Below are positions 8,606 through 18,096 of a DNA stretch of 37,722 nt, in pieces. The position numbers and the translations under genes are program-made. Each line of letters starts with the position of its first letter. Within the stretch, counting starts at the first letter, position 1. The notes below the pieces were generated by a model. It was not told the origin of the DNA and made no database searches. It was given only the letters and a program-made list of their open reading frames with translations. The stretch is taken from assembly GCA_013286425.1 (NCBI GenBank), contig JABDFS010000019.1, positions 3,209 through 40,930 on the forward strand. Direction: 5' to 3'. Origin of the DNA: Bacteroidota bacterium. GTDB taxonomy: Bacteria > Bacteroidota > Bacteroidia > Chitinophagales > Chitinophagaceae.

Positions 8606-9510
8606 TATCGGTTATTACATCGTCTGTGAATAAAAAAAATTTAGAGTGCTTTGTAACCTCATTAAAACAAACCATTGGTGTTCCTTACGAACTTATTATA
8701 ATAAATAATCCGGGCCTGATGGGCATTTGTGCAGCCTATAATGAAGGGGCTACGCAAGCCAAATACGATATAGTTTGTTTTGTACATGAAGACGTTGAAT
8801 TTTTGACAATGAATTGGGGTTTGAACATAATCAGGCATTTTGAATTAAACGAAAATGCAGGGGTTATTGGTGTTGCCGGTGCAATTTGTAAAAGTAAAAT
8901 GCCTTATGGATGGATTCAACCAGGGTTAAAATCCATGAATCCAAACAGGGTAAATATTATACAGGAATATAAGCATACAGCAACAAAGAGTGATAGATTT
9001 TATATTAACCCGTTTAATGAAACCAGGTCGCTTGTTGTTGCGCTTGATGGTGTTTTTCTTGCAACAAAAAAGGAAATATGGCAACGCTACCCATTTGAAG
9101 AAAAGCTATTGAAAGGCTTTCATGGATATGACATAGAATTTTCGCTGCATATTGGTACTGTAAAAGAGAATTATGTAGTTTATGATATACTTCTTAAACA
9201 CAAAAGCGAAGGAGTGTTTGATCTGAAATGGTTTGAGGGCGTTTTAAAAGTATATAAGAAGTGGAACAAGCTACTGCCTGTTAGCAAGTCTGATATGATA
9301 GGAAAAGACGAGTTTGCGTATATTGATAACTATTGTTTTAATGAACTTCTTTTAATTAAGGTAAGTAATAAAAAAGAAAAATATCGTAAGCTCTTAATGT
9401 GTTTTCAGCTTATCCCGATTATTGGAATAAAAAACTTTATGAGTAATCATTTTATGAATTTTCTCAAGCTCTTACTCAACAGGCATCCACTGGGGAAGTA
9501 TCAGCATTAA
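8602..9510 (+). CDS. Glycosyltransferase, GT2-like (StrF/Glyco_tranf_2_5 type)
   Basis: A GT-A fold protein of the type sometimes labelled streptomycin-biosynthesis StrF domain. ISVITSSVNKKNLECF is at residues 2-17, the loop GICAAYNEGA at 41-50 replaces the usual DGSTD context, and VHEDVEF at 61-67 carries the acidic metal site. A later ALDGVFLATKKEIW and a HGYDIEFSLHI segment match the acceptor part of this subgroup. It starts with an ATGA overlap to the GT4 gene, so the two are translationally coupled. Substrates are unknown. The weaker match to ordinary GT2 motifs lowers confidence in the exact family. Confidence 0.85.
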   Translation: MISVITSSVNKKNLECFVTSLKQTIGVPYELIIINNPGLMGICAAYNEGATQAKYDIVCFVHEDVEFLTMNWGLNIIRHFELNENAGVIGVAGAICKSKMPYGWIQPGLKSMNPNRVNIIQEYKHTATKSDRFYINPFNETRSLVVALDGVFLATKKEIWQRYPFEEKLLKGFHGYDIEFSLHIGTVKENYVVYDILLKHKSEGVFDLKWFEGVLKVYKKWNKLLPVSKSDMIGKDEFAYIDNYCFNELLLIKVSNKKEKYRKLLMCFQLIPIIGIKNFMSNHFMNFLKLLLNRHPLGKYQH

Positions 9511-9523
9511 TTATTTACATATT

Positions 9524-10369
9524 ATGCCATTGTTAAAAAAAGAAGTAATAATTGTAATCCCGGTATATAAAGATGTTATTTCAGACAATGAGAAAAGATC
9601 ATTGCTGCAATGTTTTAGCGTACTTAAAGAATTTACAGTTTGTTTTGTTTGCGGTACTACGTTTAACATGACAGCTTATGAAACAATGATACCGCAAAAA
9701 ACCAGTTACAAAATTGAACGGTTTAAAGATGGCTATTTTAAATCTATTGCTACTTATAACAGGCTTTGCCTTTCTTTAGGTTTTTATAAAAGGTTCAAAA
9801 ACTACAGATACATTTTACTGTACCAACTTGATGCCTGGGTATTTAAGAATGAACTGCTGCATTGGTGTTCATTAAACTATGACTTTATAGGAGCGCCCTG
9901 GTTTGAAGGTTGGGGCAATGCCACACCTGATTCGGCTTACTTAGGTGTTGGCAACGGTGGATTTTGTCTTCGTAAAGTAAATAGCTTTATAAAGGTATTG
10001 CACTCATTCGCCTATGTAACTCCATTTTTTAGTGTATTGAGGCATTTTAAACATAACCCTTCCTTCAATAATTTTTTCCTGGTATTTAAAAATCTCACAA
10101 TAGGTAATAATACTTTTTTTCTTTTCAATGATTACGATTTCCAGGAAGATTATTTCTGGAGTAAAATAGCTGGAAAAAAATTTTCATGGTTTAAGATTGC
10201 CGATAAAGAAGCAGCATCGCTCTTTTCGCTAGAAGGAAATGCACCTATGTTGTATAACTTAAATAATAATCATTTGCCGTTTGGTTGCCACGCATGGGAG
10301 AAATATAATAAAGAATTCTGGCTACAGTTTATTAATGTTAATAGTTCAACTAACCCGCAGCGGATATAA
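9524..10369 (+). CDS. DUF5672 family protein, probable glycosyltransferase
   Basis: The protein carries the hallmark segments of DUF5672: RYILLYQLDAWVF at 95-107, NYDFIGAPWF at 118-127, GNGGFCLR at 143-150, and an acidic DYDFQEDYFW stretch further on. The QLDAW acidic residue and the GNGGF turn resemble the donor site of GT-A enzymes, and the family is always found among glycan genes, so a sugar transferase role is likely but unproven. The N-terminus reads as a beta strand (EVIIVIPVYKD), not a signal peptide, so the protein should be cytosolic. It lies 13 bases after the previous transferase and 4 before the next gene. Confidence 0.85.
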   Translation: MPLLKKEVIIVIPVYKDVISDNEKRSLLQCFSVLKEFTVCFVCGTTFNMTAYETMIPQKTSYKIERFKDGYFKSIATYNRLCLSLGFYKRFKNYRYILLYQLDAWVFKNELLHWCSLNYDFIGAPWFEGWGNATPDSAYLGVGNGGFCLRKVNSFIKVLHSFAYVTPFFSVLRHFKHNPSFNNFFLVFKNLTIGNNTFFLFNDYDFQEDYFWSKIAGKKFSWFKIADKEAASLFSLEGNAPMLYNLNNNHLPFGCHAWEKYNKEFWLQFINVNSSTNPQRI

Positions 10370-10373
10370 TTAA

Positions 10374-11432
10374 TTGATAAACGAAACTCTAAATAAAGGT
10401 TTTTCCATAGTGCTTTGTACGCATAACGGTGCAGGCAAACTTAAACCCACCCTTCAGCACCTTGCCGCACTTGTAAGACCTGCAGGTCTTCCGGTTGAAC
10501 TGGTATTAGTAAACAACGCCTCTACCGATGATACAGCAGCATTGACTACAAGGGTTTGGGATGAACTGAAAACACCTTTTATTTTAAGCATAATAAATGA
10601 ACCGCGCACTGGTAAAGGATACGCTATAGAAACGGGTTATGATGCGGCACAATATGCATATATTGTCACAGTTGATGATGATAACTGGCTGCGTGAAGAT
10701 TATTTAATAAATGCATTGACATTGATAAATACGTATCCTGATGTTGGCATTTTCCAGGCAGGCAATGAAGCCATATTTGAAATAAACCCGCCTGCATGGG
10801 TACAGCAGGTTGCAGGTAATATAGCAATTGGAAGCCCTGTAAAAGAAACGGGGTATTTTCCAAAAAATAATTATGGGGTATGGGGAGCGGGAATGATTGT
10901 TTTTAAAAACGACTGGATGTATTTGCGAAGCCTGGGTTTTGCAGTATTAACCAGCAAAGTACCTGGTAAAGCAGCAGGAGAAGACGCGGAGTTGGCAATT
11001 GCTTTATTGTTGCTTGGCAGGAAAATATATTATTCAGATTGCCTGCATTATAAACATTATATGCCGGCCGCAAGGCTCAACTGGAAAAGCATAGAAAAAG
11101 CCTTTCAGACTTTTGGTTATACATCTTACTATATCTTTTTGTATGCTATGGTGTTTGAGGCCTTTGAAAAAAAATATATTCTTGCACCGTTTAAGCTAAG
11201 AGCAGCCTTTTATAAACAATTTCTCAGGCAATTAAAAAGCCGGGGTGTAAAGAATAATATTAATTACATAGTAAAACAGGATGTGTCGCTGAACAGGTTA
11301 ATACTGAAGCAGTATTACAGCACGCTATATTGGTTTAATAAACTTTCCGGTAAGGCAATGAAGGATATTCATTTTATTCAAAGCTGGATGTTACCGTTAC
11401 TGGAGCGTAACCCTAATGGATTTAGGATGTGA
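10374..11432 (+). CDS. Glycosyltransferase family 2
   Basis: A GT-A inverting glycosyltransferase. FSIVLCTHNGAGKLKPTL lies at 10-27, NNASTDDT at 47-54 is the nucleotide-binding motif, and VDDDNWL at 100-106 holds the metal-binding acidic residues. The segment PRTGKGYAIETGYD (77-90) is the guanosine/uridine-side loop seen in this subgroup. An in-frame stop sits directly before the TTG at 10374, and no other start precedes the first strand, so TTG is the start. The C-terminal 100 residues are basic and aromatic and may touch the membrane. The gene is 352 aa, a little longer than its neighbours. Confidence 0.9.
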   Translation: MINETLNKGFSIVLCTHNGAGKLKPTLQHLAALVRPAGLPVELVLVNNASTDDTAALTTRVWDELKTPFILSIINEPRTGKGYAIETGYDAAQYAYIVTVDDDNWLREDYLINALTLINTYPDVGIFQAGNEAIFEINPPAWVQQVAGNIAIGSPVKETGYFPKNNYGVWGAGMIVFKNDWMYLRSLGFAVLTSKVPGKAAGEDAELAIALLLLGRKIYYSDCLHYKHYMPAARLNWKSIEKAFQTFGYTSYYIFLYAMVFEAFEKKYILAPFKLRAAFYKQFLRQLKSRGVKNNINYIVKQDVSLNRLILKQYYSTLYWFNKLSGKAMKDIHFIQSWMLPLLERNPNGFRM

Positions 11433-11498
11433 TGACAATTACAAAACACCTGATGTTATGCAAATAGGCAACCTGCACAAAAAAAGGTACGAGACAAT

Positions 11499-12362
11499 TT
11501 GTTTAAATGGCGGGCAAGTCATGCATCTAAAATACTTATAAAGGTGAATAAAACCACAATACCGGATATCTCTGTTGTCATTCCCTGTTATAACGCAGGT
11601 GCTTACCTGCAAGAGGCTGTTGACAGTGTACAACAGTATTGCAGGCAACATAGTTATGAGATCATTGTTACAAATGATGGTTCAACTGATGAGGCTACTT
11701 TGTTAGTGTTGAAGGATCTTGCGGCAAAAGATTGCAGCATACTTCACCAGGAAAATAAAGGGGCGGCTGCGGCAAGAAATGCAGGGGTAAGAGCTTCATC
11801 GGGCAAATACATTTTTTTTCTTGATAGTGATGACAGGGTTAGAGAAGGGTGTATCGATAAAGGCATAGCCGTGCTTGAAGCAAACAATGAAACAGGTGTG
11901 GTATATGGCAAACCTCATTTTTTTGGAGAAACTGCAAAGCCCCGGTATATTACAAAGGCCTTTGATTTTAATAGTCTTTTGTTTGATAATTATATTGGCT
12001 GCTGCGCGGTGATCCGAAGAAAGGTTTGGGATGATGTTGATGGCTTTGACGAGGCATTCGTATTAACACATGAAGATTGGGAATTCTGGATCCGCGTTGC
12101 GGTGGCAGGTTGGAAATTTCATTTTATTGATGAATATCTTTTTGATTACAGGATAGTTAACGGTTCGCGGGTTAGTTGGTCCGTTGAAGAAGAAAGGCAT
12201 AGGGCAATGAGAGAATATGTTTTTAAAAAACATTTGCCTTTGTTTATAAAACAGTACAGGTTTTTTGCAGTGCAGTATTTTATTTATAAAGAGGATAAGC
12301 AAAAACCTTTTCGCTCTTTTGTAAAGTATGTATATAATAAATATTTTAAGAAGGGGCAATAA
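11499..12362 (+). CDS. Glycosyltransferase family 2
   Basis: The GT-A domain begins DISVVIPCYNAGAYL at residues 23-37, with the nucleotide motif NDGSTDE at 59-65, NKGAAAARNAG at 86-96 and the metal site LDSDDRV at 108-114. THEDWEFWIRV at 190-200 is the catalytic-base segment common in this family. The TTG start gives 22 residues before the first strand. A GTG at 11544 would trim 15 of these and cannot be excluded. A 66-base gap precedes it, one of the few breaks in this stretch, though I see no clear promoter there. The length of 287 aa is usual for a single-domain enzyme. Confidence 0.9.
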   Translation: MFKWRASHASKILIKVNKTTIPDISVVIPCYNAGAYLQEAVDSVQQYCRQHSYEIIVTNDGSTDEATLLVLKDLAAKDCSILHQENKGAAAARNAGVRASSGKYIFFLDSDDRVREGCIDKGIAVLEANNETGVVYGKPHFFGETAKPRYITKAFDFNSLLFDNYIGCCAVIRRKVWDDVDGFDEAFVLTHEDWEFWIRVAVAGWKFHFIDEYLFDYRIVNGSRVSWSVEEERHRAMREYVFKKHLPLFIKQYRFFAVQYFIYKEDKQKPFRSFVKYVYNKYFKKGQ

Positions 12363-12380
12363 ATATAGCACAGGATGTAG

Positions 12381-13307
12381 ATGAAAGTTTCCGTTATCAT
12401 ACCCAATTATAATCACGCATCTTACCTTGAACAAAGGATTGAATCTGTATTAAATCAATCTTATCAGCATTTTGAAGTCATTATACTTGATGATTGTTCA
12501 ACCGATAATAGCATGACCGTTATTAACCAATATAAAGATCATCCTAAGGTTGCAATAATTATGCGTAATGAAACCAACAGTGGCAGTACATTTAAACAAT
12601 GGGAGAAAGGTGTTGCCCTGACAAAAGGAGAATATGTATGGATAGCTGAAAGCGATGATTATGCAGATGAAAGTTTTCTGTTCGCTGCTATTAAACGGTT
12701 ACAGGGTCACACATCCACTGGTTTGTACTTTTGTAATTATCATTCCATTAATGAAAGGGGGGTCGTTATACCATCAAACCATAAATACGCACCTGAGTTT
12801 ATAAATTATTTTGACGATCATGAAAGCATGAATGGAAAATATTTTTGCGAGCATTATTTGTTTTTTAGTAGCCTGATCTTAAACGCCAGCGGGGTTGTTT
12901 TTAAAAAAGAATTATTCGCTGCTGCTGATAAAACGTATATGCAACTGAAAATAGCCGGGGACTGGCGGATGTGGGTAAACATTTGTTACGCTACAAACAT
13001 TTTTTTTGATAATCATAAACTTGATTATTTCAGGATGCATGAACAAAATGTGCGTTCAAAAAAAGCGGAATTAATGGGCGCAGAGGCAGTACAAAACATG
13101 GTGTATTTTATTAAAAAAACGCCGGATAAGTTGGTGCAACAAAAGCTAAAACACATGATTTGCAAAACATGGGTATATAGTTTTTACCTGAATAAAAGTC
13201 TGCGATTAAATGCAAAGCTTTTAAAAAAGGTACTAAGTGTGGATGCTTTATTTCCGCTTCGTTTATTAAAAAGAGTTGGAAACAGATTGGGTAAACAAAA
13301 AGCATGA
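12381..13307 (+). CDS. Glycosyltransferase family 2
   Basis: A clear GT2: VSVIIPNYNHASYLEQRIESV at the N-terminus (3-23), LDDCSTDNS at 36-44, and AESDDYAD at 89-96 as the metal-binding site. A DWRMWVN segment in the second half matches the ED-W-type catalytic region. At 308 aa it is single-domain. The gene ends in an ATGA overlap with the following gene, so both proteins are likely made in step. Its C-terminus is lysine- and arginine-rich, which fits loose attachment to the inner membrane surface. Confidence 0.92.
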   Translation: MKVSVIIPNYNHASYLEQRIESVLNQSYQHFEVIILDDCSTDNSMTVINQYKDHPKVAIIMRNETNSGSTFKQWEKGVALTKGEYVWIAESDDYADESFLFAAIKRLQGHTSTGLYFCNYHSINERGVVIPSNHKYAPEFINYFDDHESMNGKYFCEHYLFFSSLILNASGVVFKKELFAAADKTYMQLKIAGDWRMWVNICYATNIFFDNHKLDYFRMHEQNVRSKKAELMGAEAVQNMVYFIKKTPDKLVQQKLKHMICKTWVYSFYLNKSLRLNAKLLKKVLSVDALFPLRLLKRVGNRLGKQKA

Positions 13308-14263
13308 CACAGCCTGATTCAGTTATCTGTACTTTGTTTGAAGGCAATTATCATTATGGTGTTGCTGCATTGGTAAATTCCGTATACCACAACGGATATC
13401 GGGGTGATATTTTTGCAGGATATAAAGGAACGCTTCCGTTTTGGGCAATTAACACCGATAGCAGCTTAAGCGAAATTTGGAAAGGTGCAACGACAATACA
13501 TCCGGCAAATGGTCTAAGAATACATTTTTTACCAGTAGAAACAGACTGGCACCTAAACAATTATAAGCCGGATTTTATGCTTTCGCTAAAGGCAAAATTT
13601 CCAGAATTGGTACGCAACTTATTCTATTTTGATCCGGACATCATTATAAAATATGAATGGCTTTTTTTTGAAAAATGGGTAGGTTACGGAGTGACACTTG
13701 TGCACGAGCTGGTTGCTGTTGCATTGCCTCCAACACATCCTGTACGCAGAGAATGGGAAGAAATGCTTGTGAGGAGTAAAAGAACGGTTCATCGAGATCT
13801 TTATTCAGGCATTAATGGTGGATTTTGTGGTGTAAATAAAAATGATTTTGATTTTTTGCAAACATGGTCTGATATTATTCATGAGTCTATAAAATGTTAT
13901 AATCTTAATCCCCGGGAATTTAAGCAACCACATCAAAAATATATTTTTCAGTTTGCAGACCAGGATGCTTTGAATATAACGGCCATGTGTTATAACTATG
14001 CCATCAGTGAAATGGGCCCGGATGCAATGGATTTTGTTCAAACCGGATGGAGGGCAATGTCTCATGCAACAGGTTCGCCCAAACCATGGAATAAAAATTT
14101 TTTTCTGTCTTGTATAAGAGGATTTCCGCCAAGGCTTGCAGAAAAGGCATATTGGGCAAATACAAGCGGACCCATTAAGATGCACAGTTATGCGTATATA
14201 AAATTTAAACAATTCTGGATTCTGTGTACAGCTTTTATAGGACGCTTTTATAGCAGATATTAA
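13304..14263 (+). CDS. Uncharacterised protein, probable GT-A-fold glycosyltransferase
   Basis: I do not recognise a named family. The protein begins with VICTLFEGNYHYGVAALVNSV (7-27), which looks like the first strand and helix of a GT8-like nucleotide-sugar transferase. FYFDPDIII at 107-115 contains a DPD that could be the DxD metal site. SGINGGFCGV at 168-177 resembles the acceptor-side turn of GT8 and DUF5672 proteins, and FADQDALNI follows in the position of the second GT8 acidic motif. There is no signal peptide; the C-terminal FWILCTAFIGRF could be a membrane-surface anchor. Location and coupling (ATGA overlap with the preceding GT2) support a glycan-assembly role. The assignment is inference. 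Confidence 0.72.
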   Translation: MTQPDSVICTLFEGNYHYGVAALVNSVYHNGYRGDIFAGYKGTLPFWAINTDSSLSEIWKGATTIHPANGLRIHFLPVETDWHLNNYKPDFMLSLKAKFPELVRNLFYFDPDIIIKYEWLFFEKWVGYGVTLVHELVAVALPPTHPVRREWEEMLVRSKRTVHRDLYSGINGGFCGVNKNDFDFLQTWSDIIHESIKCYNLNPREFKQPHQKYIFQFADQDALNITAMCYNYAISEMGPDAMDFVQTGWRAMSHATGSPKPWNKNFFLSCIRGFPPRLAEKAYWANTSGPIKMHSYAYIKFKQFWILCTAFIGRFYSRY

Positions 14264-14429
14264 TGCAAATGCAATTCATCAAAAATTAAAGTTAACAGGG
14301 TACAAATACTGCTTTGAGAGGCAGGGGTTCTGCATAAAACAATGGACAGGTAATATTTTTTGGGGAATAAATGGCAGGGCAAATGGTTAAGGCTACCTGC
14401 TGTAGTAAGATTATAAAAAATAAACAGAA

Positions 14430-15179
14430 ATGGCCGTCAACCTTTTAAAAAAAGCGAAGAGACTTCTGAAAAGAAGGCATAACGCAAAGAAAATAGGGTT
14501 GTATTACCAAAGAGGTTCAACGTGGAAAATTCCTTCACATATTACGATAGCAGGAAAAAAGATAAAACTTGATTTAAATAATGATTTAGCTACAGGCGTA
14601 TCATTAATTGACATTTTTTTAGATGATGATTATGGATTAAACTTCTTTAGTTCATCATTAAAAAACGTAAAAACCATTGTTGATATTGGTGCAAATCAAG
14701 GATTATTTACTTTAGCCGCATATAATACATTCGGCGCCAAAATCTATGCTTACGAACCAAATTATGAAGTGTTTGCGAAGCTAAAATATCATTGTAGTTT
14801 TTGTGATGCAGATGCTTATAACCAGGCAGTTGGTTTAGAGAATAGTAAGGTTGAACTGCAACCGGGAGCAGATAGCCTTCATGGCAAAACGATCTATTCA
14901 GAAACTGGTGAAATTGAGCAGGTATCGTTTAGCTCAATAATTAAAAAAGCAGGGTCTAATATAGATCTGTTGAAGCTGGATTGTGAAGGTGCAGAATGGC
15001 AAATATTACAGGATGATGAGTCTTTGAAAGGAGTGCGTGCAATAACATTGGAATATCATACAAATGATAAGAACGGCCACAATAGAATTAAACATATTTT
15101 GGAAAATGCCAATTTCAAATTGATTCGCCATGAACCTACGGGCCCAACCTGGGGAATGGCCTGGGGCATAAAATGCTAA
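14430..15179 (+). CDS. FkbM family SAM-dependent methyltransferase
   Basis: The third FkbM gene of the locus. The SAM motif is TIVDIGANQGLFT at residues 82-94, YEPN at 108-111 follows strand 2, and LKLDCEGAEW at 181-190 is the family's second motif. The first 25 residues are strongly basic, suggesting contact with membrane or polyanionic lipid. It is preceded by a 166-base gap in which I find no credible gene, so a transcript boundary there is possible. Its product is not closely similar to the other three methyltransferases in the window, so it probably has a different acceptor or position specificity. Confidence 0.9.
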   Translation: MAVNLLKKAKRLLKRRHNAKKIGLYYQRGSTWKIPSHITIAGKKIKLDLNNDLATGVSLIDIFLDDDYGLNFFSSSLKNVKTIVDIGANQGLFTLAAYNTFGAKIYAYEPNYEVFAKLKYHCSFCDADAYNQAVGLENSKVELQPGADSLHGKTIYSETGEIEQVSFSSIIKKAGSNIDLLKLDCEGAEWQILQDDESLKGVRAITLEYHTNDKNGHNRIKHILENANFKLIRHEPTGPTWGMAWGIKC

Positions 15180-15204
15180 TTCATAAGAGCATTTTGAAAA
15201 TCTT

Positions 15205-16077
15205 GTGTTTAAAATAACCTGTTCCATACTTTGTTATAATTATGGCCATTACCTGCCAATGGCTATTGATAGCTGCCTCAACCAGGACAAAGGCGACTAT
15301 GAACTTGAAGTAATTGTTATCGATGACGGATCAACTGATAATACACCGGAAGTATGCAAAGGCTATGGAGACAGTATCAGATATTTCCGTTCAGCAAACG
15401 AAGGCTTTGAAGCAAGCCTTACCAAAGCGGTGCAGTATGCAGATGGCGATATCATTTGCCTGCTGGATGCGGATGACTATTTCTTAAGCAATAAGATAAA
15501 TGAGGTGCTGAAGGAGTTTGTGAAGAATAAAAAACTCCTTTTTTTATTTCACGATAAGGCCCTGATTGATAAAGAAGGGAAAGTGTTTAAAGCGTATGAC
15601 AAAGGCGGGAATACCAGCACGCAGTCATTTAAAAGAGCTGCTGCCCTTGATCTATTGCCTGCTTATAATGAGCAGTTCTTTTACACACTATACCTGGCCG
15701 GGCATGGATATCATCTTAAAAAAAAACTTACTTATTACAGGATACATGCTAACAGTATGAGCAAGCCTGGAAACATGTATAACTGGAAGCGGGAACTTGT
15801 AAAGGTTAACGTGAAGCACATGCGTAAGCTTAAAACGCTGATGCAGCATGTTCCCGTATGGGCCGATACAAAACTGTTGAACAAAATATATGCAGCCATT
15901 GCAGGCAGTCATAATTATCTAAAAATGGAAATGGCCTTAAACCGAAATAAAACAGCACCGGCATTCAAATATTATTTACGCATTTTATATTGGGATGCAC
16001 AGCGCAGAAAAATTAATTTTTACAACATAAAGTTCATCATTACCTATTTCATTCTGAAGCGGTATGTAAAGTATTAA
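15205..16077 (+). CDS. Glycosyltransferase family 2
   Basis: The GT-A fold starts FKITCSILCYNYGHYLPMAI at 2-21. VIDDGSTDNT is at 38-47, ANEGFEASLTKAV at 64-76 and the metal site LLDADDYF at 86-93. GTG at 15205 is the first usable codon and puts the first strand at the N-terminus, as is usual here. The middle part between the metal site and AGHGYHLKKKLTYYRIH is shorter than in most GT2 enzymes of this type, so the acceptor domain is compact. It lies 25 bases after the FkbM gene. Confidence 0.88.
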   Translation: MFKITCSILCYNYGHYLPMAIDSCLNQDKGDYELEVIVIDDGSTDNTPEVCKGYGDSIRYFRSANEGFEASLTKAVQYADGDIICLLDADDYFLSNKINEVLKEFVKNKKLLFLFHDKALIDKEGKVFKAYDKGGNTSTQSFKRAAALDLLPAYNEQFFYTLYLAGHGYHLKKKLTYYRIHANSMSKPGNMYNWKRELVKVNVKHMRKLKTLMQHVPVWADTKLLNKIYAAIAGSHNYLKMEMALNRNKTAPAFKYYLRILYWDAQRRKINFYNIKFIITYFILKRYVKY

Positions 16078-16126
16078 CGGTTATATCAGAACTCTGCAAT
16101 CAATACCTGTTAAATGAAAACACGCC

Positions 16127-16876
16127 ATGAATCTTATAAAAAAAATTTACACCCACTTAGTTTGGAGGGCCGGGTATATTTTGAAGTTTACACTACCGCA
16201 ATTCTTTCTTTCCTGTTTTTTAAAGAAGCGGGTAAAGACAGGCCCTTTTGCAGGTATGCGATACATACGCAGGAGCGTTGGCAGTGTTGTACTTCCTAAA
16301 CTGATAGGTACTTACGAAAATGAACTGAGTGAAATATTTCAGAAAATCAGCCATAGTAACTATACATGCTTTATTGATATAGGTGCAGCAGAAGGGTTTT
16401 ACGCAGTAGGTATAAAGAAATATATTTTAACCGGTACAGATAGAGTGATAGCATTTGAGGCATCAAAAAAAGGGAGGAAGCTCATCAGAAAAATTGCACG
16501 CTTAAATAATGTTCATGGAATAGTAGTAAAAGGATTCTGTGATACTGCTGCACTGAACTCAGTACTGGGCAATGGGTGCACATTTATCCTTTCCGATATT
16601 GAAGGGGGTGAATACAATTTATTGGACCCTGATGTATCAAACTTCTGTAATTGTGATTTGCTGGTAGAGATGCATCACAATAAAGGAAGAAATAAAGAAG
16701 AAATATTCATTAAAAAATTTTCCGGTACACATAATATTATACCCATTGCACAACAGGTAAAAAATTTACCTGTAAATATTAGCTGGCATCCTTTAATAAA
16801 AAAGTACGGCAATTATGCGGTTAATGAATTTCGTGAGTCTACGTCGTGGCTATTTCTACAAAGAAAAACACAATAA
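16127..16876 (+). CDS. FkbM-like methyltransferase
   Basis: The fourth probable SAM-dependent methyltransferase. CFIDIGAAEGFYAVG at 81-95 is a good SAM glycine motif and VIAFEAS at 107-113 gives the acidic residue after strand 2. ILSDIEGGEYNLLD at 154-167 takes the place of the FkbM KxDxEG motif. The N-terminal 45 residues are basic and aromatic, with a short hydrophobic run (FTLPQFFLSCF). It is more divergent than the other FkbM members, so the label family-like is safer. It lies 49 bases downstream of a GT2 gene. Confidence 0.82.
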   Translation: MNLIKKIYTHLVWRAGYILKFTLPQFFLSCFLKKRVKTGPFAGMRYIRRSVGSVVLPKLIGTYENELSEIFQKISHSNYTCFIDIGAAEGFYAVGIKKYILTGTDRVIAFEASKKGRKLIRKIARLNNVHGIVVKGFCDTAALNSVLGNGCTFILSDIEGGEYNLLDPDVSNFCNCDLLVEMHHNKGRNKEEIFIKKFSGTHNIIPIAQQVKNLPVNISWHPLIKKYGNYAVNEFRESTSWLFLQRKTQ

Positions 16877-16952
16877 AACCGCCTGAGATAACTGTATCAT
16901 ATTTTTCCAATGCAAACCAGGTATATAACCACAGAGGATATCCTATTTAAAT

Positions 16953-18071
16953 TTGGATCGCACCAAAGTGAAAATACTCTTCTTATGCAGTTCGCTTGAA
17001 CAAGGTAAAGACGGCGTAGGCGATTACACCCGTAAACTTGCCGGTGCACTTATACGTGCCGGTAGCAAGGCCACCATTATTGCGTTAAACGACAAATATC
17101 TTAAAGCAGAACACGTAAAAGAATTGCAGGAGGATAATGGTAATAGCATAGAAGTGTTGCGTTTTTCAAATAATAGTTTGCATAGGTCGCGCGTATCAAT
17201 GGTTAAAACATATATACGGGATTTTAAGCCTGACTGGATAAGCCTGCAGTATGTGCCCTACGGATTTGATAAAAAGGGTTTGCCCTTTTATTTGCCTAAA
17301 ATGTTGCAACAACTGCGGGGCGATTTCAAATGGCATTTAATGTTTCATGAAACATGGGCGGGCATTAGCCATGGAGTGCTTTTAAGACATAAAGTGTATG
17401 GCTATTTTCAGAAAAGAATTGCATCAAACCTTATCCAATCGCTGCAACCGCAAAAAATAACTACCACCAATCTACTGTATCAATTGGTGTTGAAAGAAAA
17501 GAATATTTGCGCTTCCATCCTTCCGCTTTTCAGTAACATTTCTATGCATGCGCAGGAGGAAGAGTATCTTTCTTCCATAGAAAAAAAATACTCTATCAAT
17601 TTGGAGGATAATGAATATTATAAGCTGGGAATTTTTGGTACATCTTACCCTGAAGCAATGCTGTCTTCAGTAATACCAAAATATATAAATGAGCAATTGA
17701 AAGACAGAAAAATTGTGTTGCTGATCTTTGGAAAGAATAACCTTCCCCAAGAGATTGAAAAATTAAAAATGAACCTTAAACCAACGGTAACTTTTGCTGA
17801 GCCGGGTGAATTAAGCGAATCAAAAGTATCCAACATAATGAGCATTCTTGATGCTGCAGTGCTTTGCACGCCTTTTGAATACATAGGAAAAAGCGGCGCT
17901 TATGCGGCTTTTAAATTGCATAACGTACAGGTAGAAACGCTTTCGTTTTCGCCTATACCTAAATACGAAAAGGAAATACAATTGTATAACGAATATCTCT
18001 CCAAAAGGCCTGCAGAAAAATGGAGTGTTGAATACGTAAGCAATAAATTTATTTCCTTACTCAATTCATAA
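16953..18071 (+). CDS. Glycosyltransferase, GT-B fold (GT4-like)
   Basis: The N-terminal domain reads KVKILFLCSSLEQGKDGVGDY (5-25), where GVGDYTRKLAGAL is a GT4-type glycine loop. The C-terminal half has GIFGTSYPEAM and a donor-site-like VLCTPFEYIGKSGAYAAF. The usual EX7E motif is not obvious: the region that should hold it reads PFEYIGKSGAYAAF, so either the motif has diverged or this is a non-classical member. TTG at 16953 is the chosen start; a GTG at 16968 is the alternative. A 76-base gap precedes it. A sugar transferase function is probable from fold and context. Confidence 0.78.
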   Translation: MDRTKVKILFLCSSLEQGKDGVGDYTRKLAGALIRAGSKATIIALNDKYLKAEHVKELQEDNGNSIEVLRFSNNSLHRSRVSMVKTYIRDFKPDWISLQYVPYGFDKKGLPFYLPKMLQQLRGDFKWHLMFHETWAGISHGVLLRHKVYGYFQKRIASNLIQSLQPQKITTTNLLYQLVLKEKNICASILPLFSNISMHAQEEEYLSSIEKKYSINLEDNEYYKLGIFGTSYPEAMLSSVIPKYINEQLKDRKIVLLIFGKNNLPQEIEKLKMNLKPTVTFAEPGELSESKVSNIMSILDAAVLCTPFEYIGKSGAYAAFKLHNVQVETLSFSPIPKYEKEIQLYNEYLSKRPAEKWSVEYVSNKFISLLNS

Positions 18072-18096
18072 ACCCTGATTAAAGCATTGATGTTTT

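Noticed and set aside
14264-14429. A possible small gene between two glycan genes
   Set aside because: One frame stays open for about 45 codons but has no ATG, GTG or TTG start in a sensible place and no recognisable features.
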